Part shown: in pieces, positions 1 through 9,623 of the stretch
Layout of the letters: every line of letters begins with the position of its first letter
Position numbering within the stretch: position 1 is the first letter of the stretch
Assembly: GCA_963728985.1 (NCBI GenBank)
Contig: CAVSME010000001.1
Location: 744,001 to 808,000 of the forward strand
Direction: 5' to 3'
From: DASXAI01 sp963728985
GTDB lineage: Bacteria; Actinomycetota; Acidimicrobiia; Acidimicrobiales; Ilumatobacteraceae
DNA length: 64,000 bases
Position numbers and translations under genes: made by a program
The notes under the pieces: generated by a model
What the model saw: only the letters and a program-made list of their open reading frames with translations
Databases searched by the model: none
Told to the model about the DNA's origin: nothing

Positions 1-2807
1 ACGCTGGCGGTCTTCTCCGAGACGTACAGCTCGGCCCCGATCTCTCGGTTCGTGCGTCCCGCTGCGACGAGAGCGAGGACCTCGCACTCCCTCGAGGTCA
101 GGCCGAGTCGAGTGGCGTCCTCTTCGCCGAGCGCGCGCACCGCTGGGGCTTCCAGACTGATCCGCGCGCGGCGCGCAAGCGCCTCCACGTCGGCGACGAG
201 TGGGTGCGCGCCGAGACCTGTGGCCGTTGCGTGGGCGGCGCGGATGGCCTCGACCGCCCGGGCGGCTGCGCCACAGGTCGCTGCGGCTTCAGCCTCCAGC
301 AACTTCGCCGATGCGGCGAGCCAGGCGTCGCCGACCTGCCCGGCTGCGCTCGCGGCCCGGGAGAAGGCGTCGGCGTCGGCCTTGGTCAGCCTCGTGATCA
401 TCGCCGCTGCGAACGAGAGGTCCGAGGTTGTCGCAGGGCTGTTCGAGGAGGGGTGGGCGCGCCCGACCTCGAGGCGGATTTCGAGCTCGTCAGCAACGGC
501 CTCGATGTCGACACGCTCCTGGCGAGCGAGACGGTCGAGCGTCAGCTCGACGTTGGCGGTGATGAAGCCGGCGGTGAACCGGGCGACGAGGCGGGGCTCG
601 GTGCCTGGATCGGGAGTCAGCGCCCGACCGGCGATCGTCGCTGCGCGCTCCCACTCCTTTGCGGCCAGGTGGACGTCGATCGCTGAGGCGTCCTTGATGG
701 CATCGCTGAAGGCGTCCGAGGGATGTGTCCGCAGGCGAGCGACCAGGTCGACAGCGGCGGCGCGGTCGCCGCGACGTGCGGCGAGGGATGCTGCAGCAGA
801 GTCCAGCTGGATGGCGCCGATTGGTGTCGATTCCACTGCTGCGGCTCCGGCGAGGACGTCGTCTGCCTCCGTCCATCGCCCCAGTCTCACCAGGCAGCGC
901 GCGGCCACGCCGTGGTGGAACGTGCCGAAGCTGCTCTCGAAGCCGGCCCGTTGCGAAACGGCGGCACCGTCGAGGGCGATGCGGAGCGCGTCCTCGGTGT
1001 TGCCGACCTCGAACGAAATCATGGCCAGCATCGCGTTGGCAAGGGCCCAGCGGTGCGGCGCGATGGTTGCGTCGACAGCCGCTCGGCAGGTGTCAAGTCC
1101 GGCTCGGACATGGCCTTCGAGCGTCTCGACGACGCCGAGCACGCGCCGCGCCGCGGACAGAGCGGTTGCGTCATCCGGCGCCGCAACCTCCAACGCCCGG
1201 TTGGCCCAGTGCGCCGCTGCGTCGAAGTGGCAGAACATCAGGTCAGCTTGCGCGAGACCGCCGTAGGTCAGGGCAGCGCCCGCGTCGCTGCCCTCGCCGG
1301 CCGCTTCGAGGAGCGCAGCCGCGCGGGCATAGGTGTCGGCGCTCTCGACCATCGCGCCCGATGACCACAGGAACCGAGCCAGGCGTTCGTACTGCGAGGC
1401 GGGCCCGAACGACGCGTCACCGACGACGGCGCATGGTCGGCCGGCAGCCTGCTCGGCGATGGCCCGCCGAGCGAGTTCGACGGCCAGCTCGTTGCGTCCG
1501 GTCGCGCTCATCAGGTCGGCGGCTTGCCACAGCCTGGGGATCAGCTGGTCGACGTGCTCGGGTCCAGCGCATCGATCCCACAGGTCGAGGATCCGTTCCA
1601 GGTGCGCGAGGCAGGCCGCGGGCGCGATCCGCTCTGCGGAGTCAGCGGCGTCGAACAGCGCGGCGAAGGCACCCTGTTCGTCGCCGGCGCGGGCGAGGTG
1701 GAAGGCGAGCTCGCCGGCGGCGTCGCTCGTCGTGAGGGCGAATCGCGGTTGGTGCTGCAGCGCGGCGGCGATGGAGCTGTGGAGCCGGCGTCGCTCGGTC
1801 GGCAGCGCGGCGTTGTAGGCGACCTCACCGATCAGGGGGTGTCGCACGCGGTACGCATCCGATGCTGGATCGACGATCACGAGGCGGGCATCGAGCGCGG
1901 CCCGGAGGGCCGCTTCGGTCCCGGCCTCGTCGAGCTCGACCACCGCAGCGAGAAGTGCGGGGTCGGCATCTCTGCCGATCGCCGCGAGGGCGGCGAGGAC
2001 GTGTCGACCGGGCCGATCGAGGTCTGCGACATCCGCCTCGAGTAGCTCCGACAACAACGACGGGATGGCTTCACCGGCGAGATGCGCAGCGACGAGCTCC
2101 TCGGTGAAGAACGGGTTTCCCTCTCCCCGACGGACCAACTCGTCGACGAACCCCGGCGGCGCTGGGATGCCGAGCACCGAGGTCGCGTGCAGAGCGACCG
2201 AGCGGCGATCGAGTCCTTCCAGCGCGATGCGCTCGACCGTGCTCAGGCGGCTGAGCTCGGCGATCCGGCGGCGCATCAGCGGATCGCGGGCGACCGCATC
2301 GGTGCGGAAGGCGCCGACGACCACGACGCGCTCCTCGGCGAGGTTGCGGACGACGTGCTCGAAGAGGTCCCAGGTGGCAGGGTCGCCCCAGTGCAGGTCG
2401 TCGAAGCCAACGATCACCGTGCCGTGCGCGCCGAGTTCGCCGAGGAGATCGAGGGTCAACGTGAAGAGATCTCCGACGCGCCCTCCACCTTCGGTCGAGA
2501 GCTGCACGAGCACATCGAGCGAGGTGAGCTGTAGGGCGTCCAGTCCGCGCTGGAGCTGACGCACCAGGTCGACGAGCGGTGCGAGCGGGATGGCGTCACC
2601 GCCGACGTGCACGCATCTCCCGAGGAAGAGCGCCGCCCCAGTGCTCCGCGCCGCCTCGGCCAGCAGCGTCGACTTCCCGATGCCGGCGTCGCCGCTGACG
2701 AGCAGGACCGCGGGTTCACCCTCGCCGGCCCGATCCACGGCTTGGGCGAACCGCGCGAGCTCGTCGTCACGCCCGACGATCACGGTCTCTCCAAGTCGGC
2801 CTCCCAT
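1..2807 (-). CDS. LuxR-family regulator of the LAL type (large ATP-binding), C-terminus cut by window edge
   Basis: Read on the minus strand this is one open frame of about 935 codons from an ATG. An N-terminal AAA/STAND ATPase module shows a Walker A (SGDAGIGKST) near residue 40 and a Walker B-like VIVGFDDLHWGD near residue 120. A long helical, TPR-like middle follows. At the window edge is the start of a LuxR helix-turn-helix (LTSRECEVLALVAAGRTNREI). Known LAL proteins are ATP-dependent activators, often of catabolic or secondary-metabolite genes; the target here is not visible. The last part of the HTH and the stop lie outside the window. No Shine-Dalgarno sequence is obvious before the ATG. 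Confidence 0.9.
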   Translation of the reverse strand, partial: MGGRLGETVIVGRDDELARFAQAVDRAGEGEPAVLLVSGDAGIGKSTLLAEAARSTGAALFLGRCVHVGGDAIPLAPLVDLVRQLQRGLDALQLTSLDVLVQLSTEGGGRVGDLFTLTLDLLGELGAHGTVIVGFDDLHWGDPATWDLFEHVVRNLAEERVVVVGAFRTDAVARDPLMRRRIAELSRLSTVERIALEGLDRRSVALHATSVLGIPAPPGFVDELVRRGEGNPFFTEELVAAHLAGEAIPSLLSELLEADVADLDRPGRHVLAALAAIGRDADPALLAAVVELDEAGTEAALRAALDARLVIVDPASDAYRVRHPLIGEVAYNAALPTERRRLHSSIAAALQHQPRFALTTSDAAGELAFHLARAGDEQGAFAALFDAADSAERIAPAACLAHLERILDLWDRCAGPEHVDQLIPRLWQAADLMSATGRNELAVELARRAIAEQAAGRPCAVVGDASFGPASQYERLARFLWSSGAMVESADTYARAAALLEAAGEGSDAGAALTYGGLAQADLMFCHFDAAAHWANRALEVAAPDDATALSAARRVLGVVETLEGHVRAGLDTCRAAVDATIAPHRWALANAMLAMISFEVGNTEDALRIALDGAAVSQRAGFESSFGTFHHGVAARCLVRLGRWTEADDVLAGAAAVESTPIGAIQLDSAAASLAARRGDRAAAVDLVARLRTHPSDAFSDAIKDASAIDVHLAAKEWERAATIAGRALTPDPGTEPRLVARFTAGFITANVELTLDRLARQERVDIEAVADELEIRLEVGRAHPSSNSPATTSDLSFAAAMITRLTKADADAFSRAASAAGQVGDAWLAASAKLLEAEAAATCGAAARAVEAIRAAHATATGLGAHPLVADVEALARRARISLEAPAVRALGEEDATRLGLTSRECEVLALVAAGRTNREIGAELYVSEKTAS

Positions 2808-3053
2808 CCCGGTAGCAGTATGCCGGGTCGTGGACGCGGCGGGTCGGTGTCGTGAGATCAGCCGGCCCCGGTCATGGGATCAGCCCCTCAAGCAGCTCGG
2901 TGACGAGATCGGGCCGTTCGAGGTGGATGCGACACGGGCGGCAATCCGGACGGGCAGTCGGCTCGCGGGCCGTGATCTGAGGTGCCGTGCCCGATGTGAG
3001 GGCAGGCCCCTTACGCCGACGCTGAGGTCCGTCCCCGATCCGAAGGAGCAGCC
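2808..3053. other. Intergenic region between divergent LAL regulator and copper operon
   Basis: No convincing gene is seen. The right end holds a clear ribosome binding site (AAGGAG, about 3043-3048) for the copper chaperone gene. The operon promoter should lie here, but I could not place -35/-10 elements or a copper-regulator operator with confidence. Confidence 0.5.
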
Positions 3054-3281
3054 ATGACCACCACCCACGTCGCCACCGTCGGCCAGAGGTTCACCGTCAC
3101 CGGCATGACCTGTGGGCACTGCGAGATGGCGGTCACCGCCGAGCTGTCAAAGGTCCCGGGCGTCACCCGCGTCGAGGTCGACCTCGCCACCGGCACCGTC
3201 ATCATCGAGAGCGTCGAGACCCTGCCCCTCGACGTCGTCGCCGCCGCCGTCGACGACGCCGGCTACGAGCTGGCCCGATGA
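3054..3281 (+). CDS. copZ: Copper chaperone (HMA domain protein, CopZ-like)
   Basis: A 75-residue single heavy-metal-associated domain with the metal-binding loop GMTCGHC at residues 17-23 and the usual ferredoxin-like beta-alpha-beta pattern. Such proteins bind Cu(I) in the cytoplasm through the two cysteines and pass it to the P1B ATPase. It is the first gene of the operon, has a strong AAGGAG Shine-Dalgarno sequence, and its stop overlaps the next start (ATGA). The adjacent CopA gene supports copper over another metal. Confidence 0.93.
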   Translation: MTTTHVATVGQRFTVTGMTCGHCEMAVTAELSKVPGVTRVEVDLATGTVIIESVETLPLDVVAAAVDDAGYELAR

Positions 3282-4129
3282 GCACCAGCACCCGCCTCGC
3301 CACCTTCGGCGTGGCCCTTCTCGCCATGCTCGGGCTCGGCACCGGTCTCGGTGCCGCCGTCGGGCACGGGGTGGCCGAGACCGAGGCCGAAGCTCCGGCC
3401 CCGATCGGCCAGGGCGTCGTCTCCGCTTCCGAGGGCTACCGCTTCGTACCCGCCACCACCGGCCTCGGCCGCGACGGGGGCACGTTCCGGTTCGCGATCG
3501 ATGACCAAGAGGGCCGAGCGGTCGCCGAGTTCACCCCGATCCATGAGCGTGACCTGCACCTCATCGTCGTCAACCGGGAGCTCACCACGTTCCACCACGT
3601 CCACCCGACCCTCGATGTCGACGGCACGTGGTCCGTCGACCTCCCCGCGCTGGACCCCGGCTCGTACCGGGCGATCGCCGACTTCCAGGTCGCCGACGGC
3701 CCCCGCCTCGCACTCGGGACTGACCTCGCGGTCGCTGGCCAGTACCAGCCGGCCGAGCTCAGCGAGCCGACGTGGGAAGCGATGACCGACGGCTACGAGG
3801 TGGAGCTCACGGCCGAGGGCAACGACGCCGGGGAGGTCACCGCAGCGTTGACCGTCCGGCGCGATGGCGACGTCGTCGCCGACCTGGAGCCGTACCTCGG
3901 GGCGAGCGGCCACCTGGTCGCCATCCGCAGCGGTGATCTGGCCTACGCCCACGTCCATCCCGTCGAAGACGGCCGGTCTGCACCCGGTGTCGTCACCTTC
4001 GACGCCGAGCTGACCTCTGCCGGTCGGTACGGCCTGTTCTTCGACTTCAAGCACGACGGGACGGTGCACACCGCCGCGTTCACCTTCGATCAGGGCCCCG
4101 TCACCAGCGCGCCCGACATGGGGATGTGA
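3278..4129 (+). CDS. Exported His-rich copper-operon protein
   Basis: The 283-residue product starts with a signal-peptide-like hydrophobic stretch (residues 7-29, FGVALLAMLGLGTGLGAAVG). The mature part appears to be two beta-rich repeats. Metal-binding candidates are FHHVHP near residue 108, AHVHP near residue 223, and a Met-rich C-terminus (PDMGM). Each repeat carries an H-V-H-P motif, suggesting an internal duplication. Placed between the CopZ and CopA genes with an ATGA overlap upstream, it is probably an extracytoplasmic copper-binding or buffering protein. I do not recognise a named family; the role is inferred from position and residues. Confidence 0.75.
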   Translation: MSTSTRLATFGVALLAMLGLGTGLGAAVGHGVAETEAEAPAPIGQGVVSASEGYRFVPATTGLGRDGGTFRFAIDDQEGRAVAEFTPIHERDLHLIVVNRELTTFHHVHPTLDVDGTWSVDLPALDPGSYRAIADFQVADGPRLALGTDLAVAGQYQPAELSEPTWEAMTDGYEVELTAEGNDAGEVTAALTVRRDGDVVADLEPYLGASGHLVAIRSGDLAYAHVHPVEDGRSAPGVVTFDAELTSAGRYGLFFDFKHDGTVHTAAFTFDQGPVTSAPDMGM

Positions 4130-4134
4130 GACCG

Positions 4135-6408
4135 ATGACCGACACCACCACCCGCCTCGGCGCGACCGTCGCTCTCGACATCGGGGGCATGACCTGCGCC
4201 TCGTGTGCAGCTCGGATCGCGAAGCGACTCAACAAGCTCGATGGCGTCGAGGCATCCGTGAACTACGCCACGGAGCAGGCCACCGTCACCCTCCCCGACA
4301 CCCTCACCATCGACGACGTCGTCGCGCAGGTCGAGGCGATCGGCTACACCGCGAAGATCCCCGCCCCCACCGAGGCCGTCACCGAAGCAGACGAGTTCGA
4401 CGACACCGGGGTCGACCCGGAGTTGCTTGCGATGCGCAACCGGTTGCTCGTCGCCGCCGGCCTGGGCATCCCCGTCCTGATCATCTCGATGATCAATTCG
4501 TTGCAGTTCACGAACTGGCAGTGGCTCACCTTCACCTTGGCCTCCCCGGTCGTCATATGGGCGGCCTACCCGTTCCACCGGGCCGCCTGGAAGAACCTCC
4601 GCCACGGCGCCGCCACGATGGACACACTCATCTCCGTCGGCACGCTCGCCGCGTTCAGCTGGAGCGTCTATGCGCTGTTCTGGGGTGAGGCAGGAAATCC
4701 CGGCATGAAGATGGGCTTCACGCTCACCCTCGAGCGGGGCGCTGGCCAGTCCGAGCTCTACTTCGAGGTCGCGTGCGTGGTCATCGTGTTCATCCTCGCC
4801 GGCCGCTACTTCGAGGCCCGGGCCAAGCGCAACTCCGGTGCGGCGCTGCGAGCGTTGCTGAACATGGGCGCCAAGGATGTCGCCGTCCTTCGCGACGGCG
4901 ACGAGGTCCGAATCCCCATCGGCGACCTGGCCGTCGGTGACCGGTTCGTCGTCCGCCCCGGCGAGAAGGTCGCCACCGACGGCATCATCGAGGAGGGCAC
5001 CTCCGCCATCGACGCCTCCCTCCTCACCGGCGAACCCGTGCCCGTGGAGGTCGCGCCCGGCGATCCCGTCACCGGCGCCACGGTCAACGCCGGCGGGCGC
5101 CTCGTCGTGCGGGCCACCCGCGTCGGCGCGGACACCGCTCTGGCGCAGATCGCCCGCCTCGTCACCGACGCCCAGAACGGCAAAGCCCCCGTGCAGCGCC
5201 TCGCCGATCACATCTCGGCAGTATTCGTCCCCGTCGTCATCGGCCTTGCGATCGGCACCCTCGGGTTCTGGCTCGGCACCGGCGAGACCCCCGCCACCGC
5301 CTTCACCGCCGGCGTGGCCGTGCTCATCATCGCCTGCCCCTGCGCCCTCGGGCTGGCCACCCCCACAGCCCTCCTCGTCGGGACCGGACGCGGCGCGCAG
5401 CTGGGGATCCTCATCAAGGGGCCGCAAATCCTCGAGTCGACTCGCCAGATCGACACCGTCGTCCTCGACAAGACCGGCACCGTCACCACTGGTCGCATGG
5501 CCCTTGTCGACATCACCGCCGTCGACGGCACCGACACCAACGAGATCCTCCGCTTCGCCGGTGCGCTCGAGGACGCCTCGGAGCACCCGATCGCCCAAGC
5601 CATCGCCGTCGCCGCTCACGACGCGCTCGGTGAACTTCCCCCCGTCGAAGGCTTCAAGAACGTCGAAGGCCTCGGTGTCCAAGGCGTCGTCGACGGCCAC
5701 GGCGTGATCGCCGGCCGCGAGCGGCTCCTCGCCGACTGGGCCATGCCCCTCACCCCCCAGCTCGCGGCCTCCAAGACGGCGGCCGAGGACCTGGGCCAAA
5801 CCCCGATCTTCGTCGGGTGGGACGGCGCCATCCGCGCCGTCATTGTCGTCGCCGACACCGTCAAGCCCACCAGCGCCGCCGCGATCAGCGAGCTTCGCGC
5901 CCTCGGGCTCGAACCCGTGCTGCTCACCGGCGACAACGAGCGAGCCGCCCGTGGCGTCGCTGATCAGGTCGGGATCGACACCGTCATCGCCGAGGTCCTG
6001 CCCTCCGACAAGGTCGAGGTCATCCGTCGCCTCCAAACCGACGGCAAGGTCGTGGCGATGGTCGGTGACGGTGTCAACGATGCCGCCGCCCTCGCGCTCG
6101 CCGACCTCGGCGTCGCCATGGGCACCGGCACCGACGTCGCCATCGAAGCGAGCGACCTCACCCTCGTCCGGGGTGACCTCCGAGTCGCTGGCGACGCCAT
6201 CCGCCTCTCCCGCCGGACGCTTCGCACGATCAAGACGAACCTGTTCTGGGCGTTTGGGTACAACGTCGCTGCCCTCCCCCTCGCCGCCGCCGGCCTCCTG
6301 AACCCGCTGATCGCCGGCGCATCCATGGGCCTTTCGAGCGTGTTCGTTGTCTCCAACAGCCTCCGGCTCCGCCGCTTCCGCGCCACGTCAGCCACCACCG
6401 ACGTCTGA
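4135..6408 (+). CDS. copA: Copper-translocating P-type ATPase (P1B, CopA)
   Basis: A full-length P1B-type ATPase. In order: one N-terminal metal-binding domain (GMTCASC near residue 18), transmembrane helices, actuator TGEP loop, ion-binding CPCALG in the sixth helix region, phosphorylation site DKTGT, the SEHPIA histidine-proline of the nucleotide domain, and hinge GDGVND. CPC with an N-terminal CxxC domain is typical of Cu(I) export. The gene follows the exported protein with a 5-base gap. A GTG at 4126 would overlap the previous stop and add three residues; I prefer the ATG because GGGGAT lies about nine bases before it. Confidence 0.95.
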   Translation: MTDTTTRLGATVALDIGGMTCASCAARIAKRLNKLDGVEASVNYATEQATVTLPDTLTIDDVVAQVEAIGYTAKIPAPTEAVTEADEFDDTGVDPELLAMRNRLLVAAGLGIPVLIISMINSLQFTNWQWLTFTLASPVVIWAAYPFHRAAWKNLRHGAATMDTLISVGTLAAFSWSVYALFWGEAGNPGMKMGFTLTLERGAGQSELYFEVACVVIVFILAGRYFEARAKRNSGAALRALLNMGAKDVAVLRDGDEVRIPIGDLAVGDRFVVRPGEKVATDGIIEEGTSAIDASLLTGEPVPVEVAPGDPVTGATVNAGGRLVVRATRVGADTALAQIARLVTDAQNGKAPVQRLADHISAVFVPVVIGLAIGTLGFWLGTGETPATAFTAGVAVLIIACPCALGLATPTALLVGTGRGAQLGILIKGPQILESTRQIDTVVLDKTGTVTTGRMALVDITAVDGTDTNEILRFAGALEDASEHPIAQAIAVAAHDALGELPPVEGFKNVEGLGVQGVVDGHGVIAGRERLLADWAMPLTPQLAASKTAAEDLGQTPIFVGWDGAIRAVIVVADTVKPTSAAAISELRALGLEPVLLTGDNERAARGVADQVGIDTVIAEVLPSDKVEVIRRLQTDGKVVAMVGDGVNDAAALALADLGVAMGTGTDVAIEASDLTLVRGDLRVAGDAIRLSRRTLRTIKTNLFWAFGYNVAALPLAAAGLLNPLIAGASMGLSSVFVVSNSLRLRRFRATSATTDV

Positions 6409-6434
6409 CCGACGAACCGCAGAAGGGAACTCCC

Positions 6435-7274
6435 ATGCCGAACCTCCCCCGTCAACCCCGCCCCACCGACACCCAGGCCATCCGCCGGGCGTGGGCGGAC
6501 GAACGCGCCGCCGCCCGCCAGGCCCGGATCGCCGGTGACAGCCGCGCCGAGTGGCACCACCTCGAGCGAGCCCATGTCCTCGGCCAGCCCTTCGCCATCG
6601 CCCACGTCCGAACGCACCTGATGATGATCGGCTACGGATCCGCCATCGCGACCGACGAGAGATCACCGGCCAGCTCGCCCGCCTCCTCGTCGCCGGCCCC
6701 GGCTCCGCGATCGGCCGCTATCCCCCTCGGCAACCCGGGCGGCGCCAACGTCGATGCGCTCACCCCCATGCCGGTCCCCGGCGACCTCCAATCCATCTTC
6801 GCTCGAGCCACGCCGCGAGCTGTCATGACCACCGCAATCACCCCCGGCGCGACCACGCACGAGTCGACCACGACGACGAGGGCGCTCAGCTGGGGCGTTG
6901 CCGTCGGCGTCGGCCAAGGCGCCCTGGCGATGGCGTTCTGGTGGCTCGACCTTTCGACCGTGCACGCGCTCATGGTCACGCTGATCGCCGCCGTCTACAT
7001 CGGGTTCGCGGTGTCCGACGGACGGACCAAGGTGATCATCGTCGAGTGCGCCGTCGTGGTCGCGCTCTTCACCGCCTCAGCGGCCGCCATCACCGTCACG
7101 CCCTGGCTCATCGTCGGCCTGTACCTTGCCCACGGCGCCAAGGATCTCTGGCAGCACCGCACCCAGTTCGTCCGGGGCACCCGGTGGTGGCCGCCATTCT
7201 GCTTCGCCGTCGACATGGCCGTCGCCGCGTTCGTCGTCGCCCAACTCCTCCTCGGCGTGAACTTCGAGTCGTAG
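6435..7274 (+). CDS. DUF3703-like domain joined to a multi-pass membrane domain, with two compensating frameshifts
   Basis: The first 65 residues match the DUF3703 pattern (W..LERAHVLGQ, HVRTH). The open frame then becomes a Ser/Ala/Pro-rich stretch (residues about 76-96), while the +2 frame over 6655-6720 reads the expected REITGQLARLLVAGPGSAIG. The original frame resumes with PLGNPGGANVD and MPVPGDLQSIF, both DUF3703 hallmarks. Two opposite indels, near 6655 and 6720, therefore cancel. From about residue 131 an independent region of four hydrophobic helices follows, ending in a loop with AHGAKDLWQHR. DUF3703 proteins often sit in heavy-metal operons. The membrane part could be a separate gene starting at an ATG near 6826, fused here. 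Confidence 0.7.
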   Translation: MPNLPRQPRPTDTQAIRRAWADERAAARQARIAGDSRAEWHHLERAHVLGQPFAIAHVRTHLMMIGYGSAIATDERSPASSPASSSPAPAPRSAAIPLGNPGGANVDALTPMPVPGDLQSIFARATPRAVMTTAITPGATTHESTTTTRALSWGVAVGVGQGALAMAFWWLDLSTVHALMVTLIAAVYIGFAVSDGRTKVIIVECAVVVALFTASAAAITVTPWLIVGLYLAHGAKDLWQHRTQFVRGTRWWPPFCFAVDMAVAAFVVAQLLLGVNFES

Positions 7275-7487
7275 CGCCGCCCTCGGACCTTCCACGCCGC
7301 GACCGACGAGGTCGCCCTGCGCGTGATCGCGAGCCAGCCATGGCCACCACCGTCCTCACCAAGAGCACCACCGCCGTCCGGTCACGTGTAGCCATTGTCC
7401 ACGCGGTAGCCACGCTCGTCCGCCCAACGCTCCAGTAGTGCCTGCGACACCACGTGCTGCTCCTGACAGTCCCCCGCGATCCTCGGT
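7275..7487. other. Intergenic region between convergent genes
   Basis: The copper operon ends on the left and the minus-strand hydrolase gene ends on the right. I see no gene, clear terminator or repeat in these roughly 210 bases. Confidence 0.5.
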
Positions 7488-8340
7488 TCAGTCGGCGAGG
7501 AAGGACGTGACCTCGCGACTGAAGTCGTCGAGGTGCTGGAACAGGAACGCGTGTCCAGCGTCGCTGTACAGCACGAGCTTGGCGTTCGGGAGCTCTTGCA
7601 CCGCTGCGTAGGACGCGTAGGCGTCGATCATGACGTCATGTGAGCCGTTGGCGTAGAGCACCGGCTGGGTGATCGTGCGCAGGCGCGCGACGACCGCCTC
7701 CCACGGTGCACCGAGGGCGGCCATGATCGCCTCCAGCTGCCCCATCGCAGCGGCGTCCGAGACCTGCGGGGCATCGGTGGGCGTGGTCGCCGCGATCTTG
7801 CGGAGGTGGTCGACGCCGCTGGCCCGAGCCGCGTCGGTCTCCGGGTAGAAGAGGTACAGGGTGTCGTCGACGGAAGGGTCGGCCTTGCCCATGATGGTCA
7901 CAACACGCTCGCCCATGACGGGCATGCCGGGTGCGACCCCGGATCCGCTGCCGGCGACGACGACCCGGCGGACGAGCTCGGGGCGGGTCAGGGTGACAGC
8001 TTGTGCGACGACACCACCGAACGACCAGCCCAGGAGGTCGACCTCGGACAGTCCGAGCGCCTCGATGAACTCGATCGCACCAGCTGCGAATCGCTTCGAC
8101 GGTCGTCATCGCCTCACCTGCGGTGTAACCGATGCCGATGTTGTCGAACCAGATGACATCACGTTCGGCTGTCAGTCGGTCCAGGAACTCCGGATCCCAC
8201 CAGTCGATGGTGCCGCGGAAGCGCTGCAGCAGCACGAGCGGCACACCGCCGCGAGGTCCCCGCCGGCGATAGGCGAATCGCGTGGAGGGGGCATCGAGAT
8301 AGAGGGTGTCGGTGCCGGGGGACGCAACGTCGATGGTCAT
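7488..8340 (-). pseudogene. Alpha/beta hydrolase, one-base frameshift
   Basis: The N-terminal part (MTIDVASPG, then FAYRRRGPRGGVPLVLL) and the C-terminal part (VVARLRTITQPVLYANGSHD, SDAGHAFLF) are in different minus-strand frames. Removing one base near 8088, in the AA of gcgaatcg, joins them and restores FAAGAIEFIEALGLS and a nucleophile elbow GWSFGG. The triad would be that Ser, the Asp of NGSHD and the His of DAGHA. A good Shine-Dalgarno AAGGAG precedes the ATG. It is about 280 residues when repaired and a close tandem relative of the next hydrolase. It is either a recent pseudogene or a consensus error. Confidence 0.8.
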
Positions 8341-8385
8341 GGTCGGTGCTCCTTGTGTGCGGTCGGTCGGGGCGCGGGCGGCCGC

Positions 8386-9246
8386 TCAGCGCGCCAGGAA
8401 CTCGAGCGTGCTGGCGACGAACTCGTCGTGGAACTGGAAGATCCCGCCGTGCCCGGCGTCCGGGTAGATGACGATCTCGCTGTTGGGCAGTCGACGGTCG
8501 AGGTCGACGGTGTTCGACGTCGGGACCATCCGGTCGCTCTCGCCGTTGGCGACGAGCGTCGGAACGTCGAGCTTCCCGAGGTCCTGGGGCGCCCGATCGC
8601 CCCATCGATGGATCGCCTTGAGCTGGTGGCGAAGCGTCGAGACGCTCACCTTGGTGTCGCGGTCGGTCGTGCGTTCAGCGAGGCGAGCGATGAACTCCTT
8701 GGCCCGCGCCCGCCCGTTCGGGGTTCGAGTGAAGAACAGGAACACCTTCGGGTCCTGGCGGGTCAGCAGCCCGCGCGCCATGTCGAGGTAGGTGATGCGG
8801 GTGACCTTGTGGATGCCGACGCCGCCCGCCGGCCCGGTGCCGGCGAGCACCATGCGACGGACCAGCTGCGGGTCGGTCTCGGCGATGACCTGGGCGATCA
8901 TGCCGCCCATCGAGAAGCCGACGAGGTCCACCCGTTCGAAACCGAGGGCGCGGATGAACACGACCGCGTCGGCGGCCATCGCCTCGATGGTGGTGGGTGT
9001 CGTGCCGCTCGACGCGCCGACGCCTCGGTTGTCGAACGCGATGACATGGCGGCTCGCCGCGATCGCGTCGACGACCCGTGGCTCCCAGTTGTCGAGCACG
9101 GCTGCGAGGTGGGTCAACAAGACGACCGGCACCCCGCCGCGAGGTCCCAACTCGCGGTAGGCGAAGTCGACGCCGCCACTTGAGAGCGTCTTCGTGGGCA
9201 CGGATGTCCAGACCTCGCGGTCGCCCGACGCGGCTTCGGAGCTCAC
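8386..9246 (-). CDS. Alpha/beta hydrolase
   Basis: An intact alpha/beta hydrolase of about 286 residues: oxyanion region VVLLTHLAAVLDNW, nucleophile elbow GFSMGG, acid loop NGESDRMVP and histidine loop PDAGHGG. A TTG at 9252 is also open, but GAGGAGG lies about eight bases before the GTG at 9246, so I use that start. It precedes the frameshifted paralogue in the same direction and is divergent from a TetR gene. The substrate is unknown; the sequence resembles the broad haloalkane dehalogenase/esterase-like group. Confidence 0.88.
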   Translation of the reverse strand: MSSEAASGDREVWTSVPTKTLSSGGVDFAYRELGPRGGVPVVLLTHLAAVLDNWEPRVVDAIAASRHVIAFDNRGVGASSGTTPTTIEAMAADAVVFIRALGFERVDLVGFSMGGMIAQVIAETDPQLVRRMVLAGTGPAGGVGIHKVTRITYLDMARGLLTRQDPKVFLFFTRTPNGRARAKEFIARLAERTTDRDTKVSVSTLRHQLKAIHRWGDRAPQDLGKLDVPTLVANGESDRMVPTSNTVDLDRRLPNSEIVIYPDAGHGGIFQFHDEFVASTLEFLAR

Positions 9247-9276
9247 CGGCAACGCCTCCTCATCGAACTCACGACG

Positions 9277-9293
9277 ATCATATTATGATCATA
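9277..9293. promoter_or_regulatory. Overlapping palindromes, probable TetR operator
   Basis: ATCATATTATGAT (9277-9289) is a perfect odd palindrome and overlaps TATGATCATA (9284-9293). This AT-rich dyad lies in GC-rich DNA about 30 bases upstream of the hydrolase start and is shared with the divergent TetR gene. A similar partial sequence, CGATCATGCT, occurs near 9530. The assignment to the neighbouring TetR is inference. Confidence 0.6.
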
Positions 9294-9623
9294 CGCTAAT
9301 GGATCGAGGTGATGGAAGCCCCATGGTGAGTGGCGTCAGGCACACCGATGATGACGGGTCGGTGTCGACCGGAGATCGCACTCGAGGGTGTCCGCTCGAC
9401 GCGCACCGTGGGTCGCTCTGCGCAGCCCCCCGCTGCTGTTCGTCACCCGATCCCACGGACTCGGGACGCGCTCCTGTGTCGACGAGGGCACTCTTCACGT
9501 GGAGCGGCGACAGCCAAGTCCATTGACGTACGATCATGCTGCAAAGGTGTTCGCTGGGTCACCCTGCTGACGATGCGGGCGCGGGCGACGTCGACGGCGA
9601 GGAGTTCTCGGAAGGAGCGAGTG

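Noticed and set aside
52..1266. 404-codon plus-strand frame at the window start
   Set aside because: Ser/Ala/Arg-rich shadow of the LAL regulator, which is clear on the minus strand.
4090..6036. 648-codon minus-strand open frame opposite copA
   Set aside because: Gly/Asp/Glu-rich shadow frame of high-GC coding DNA, without motifs; CopA on the other strand is unambiguous.
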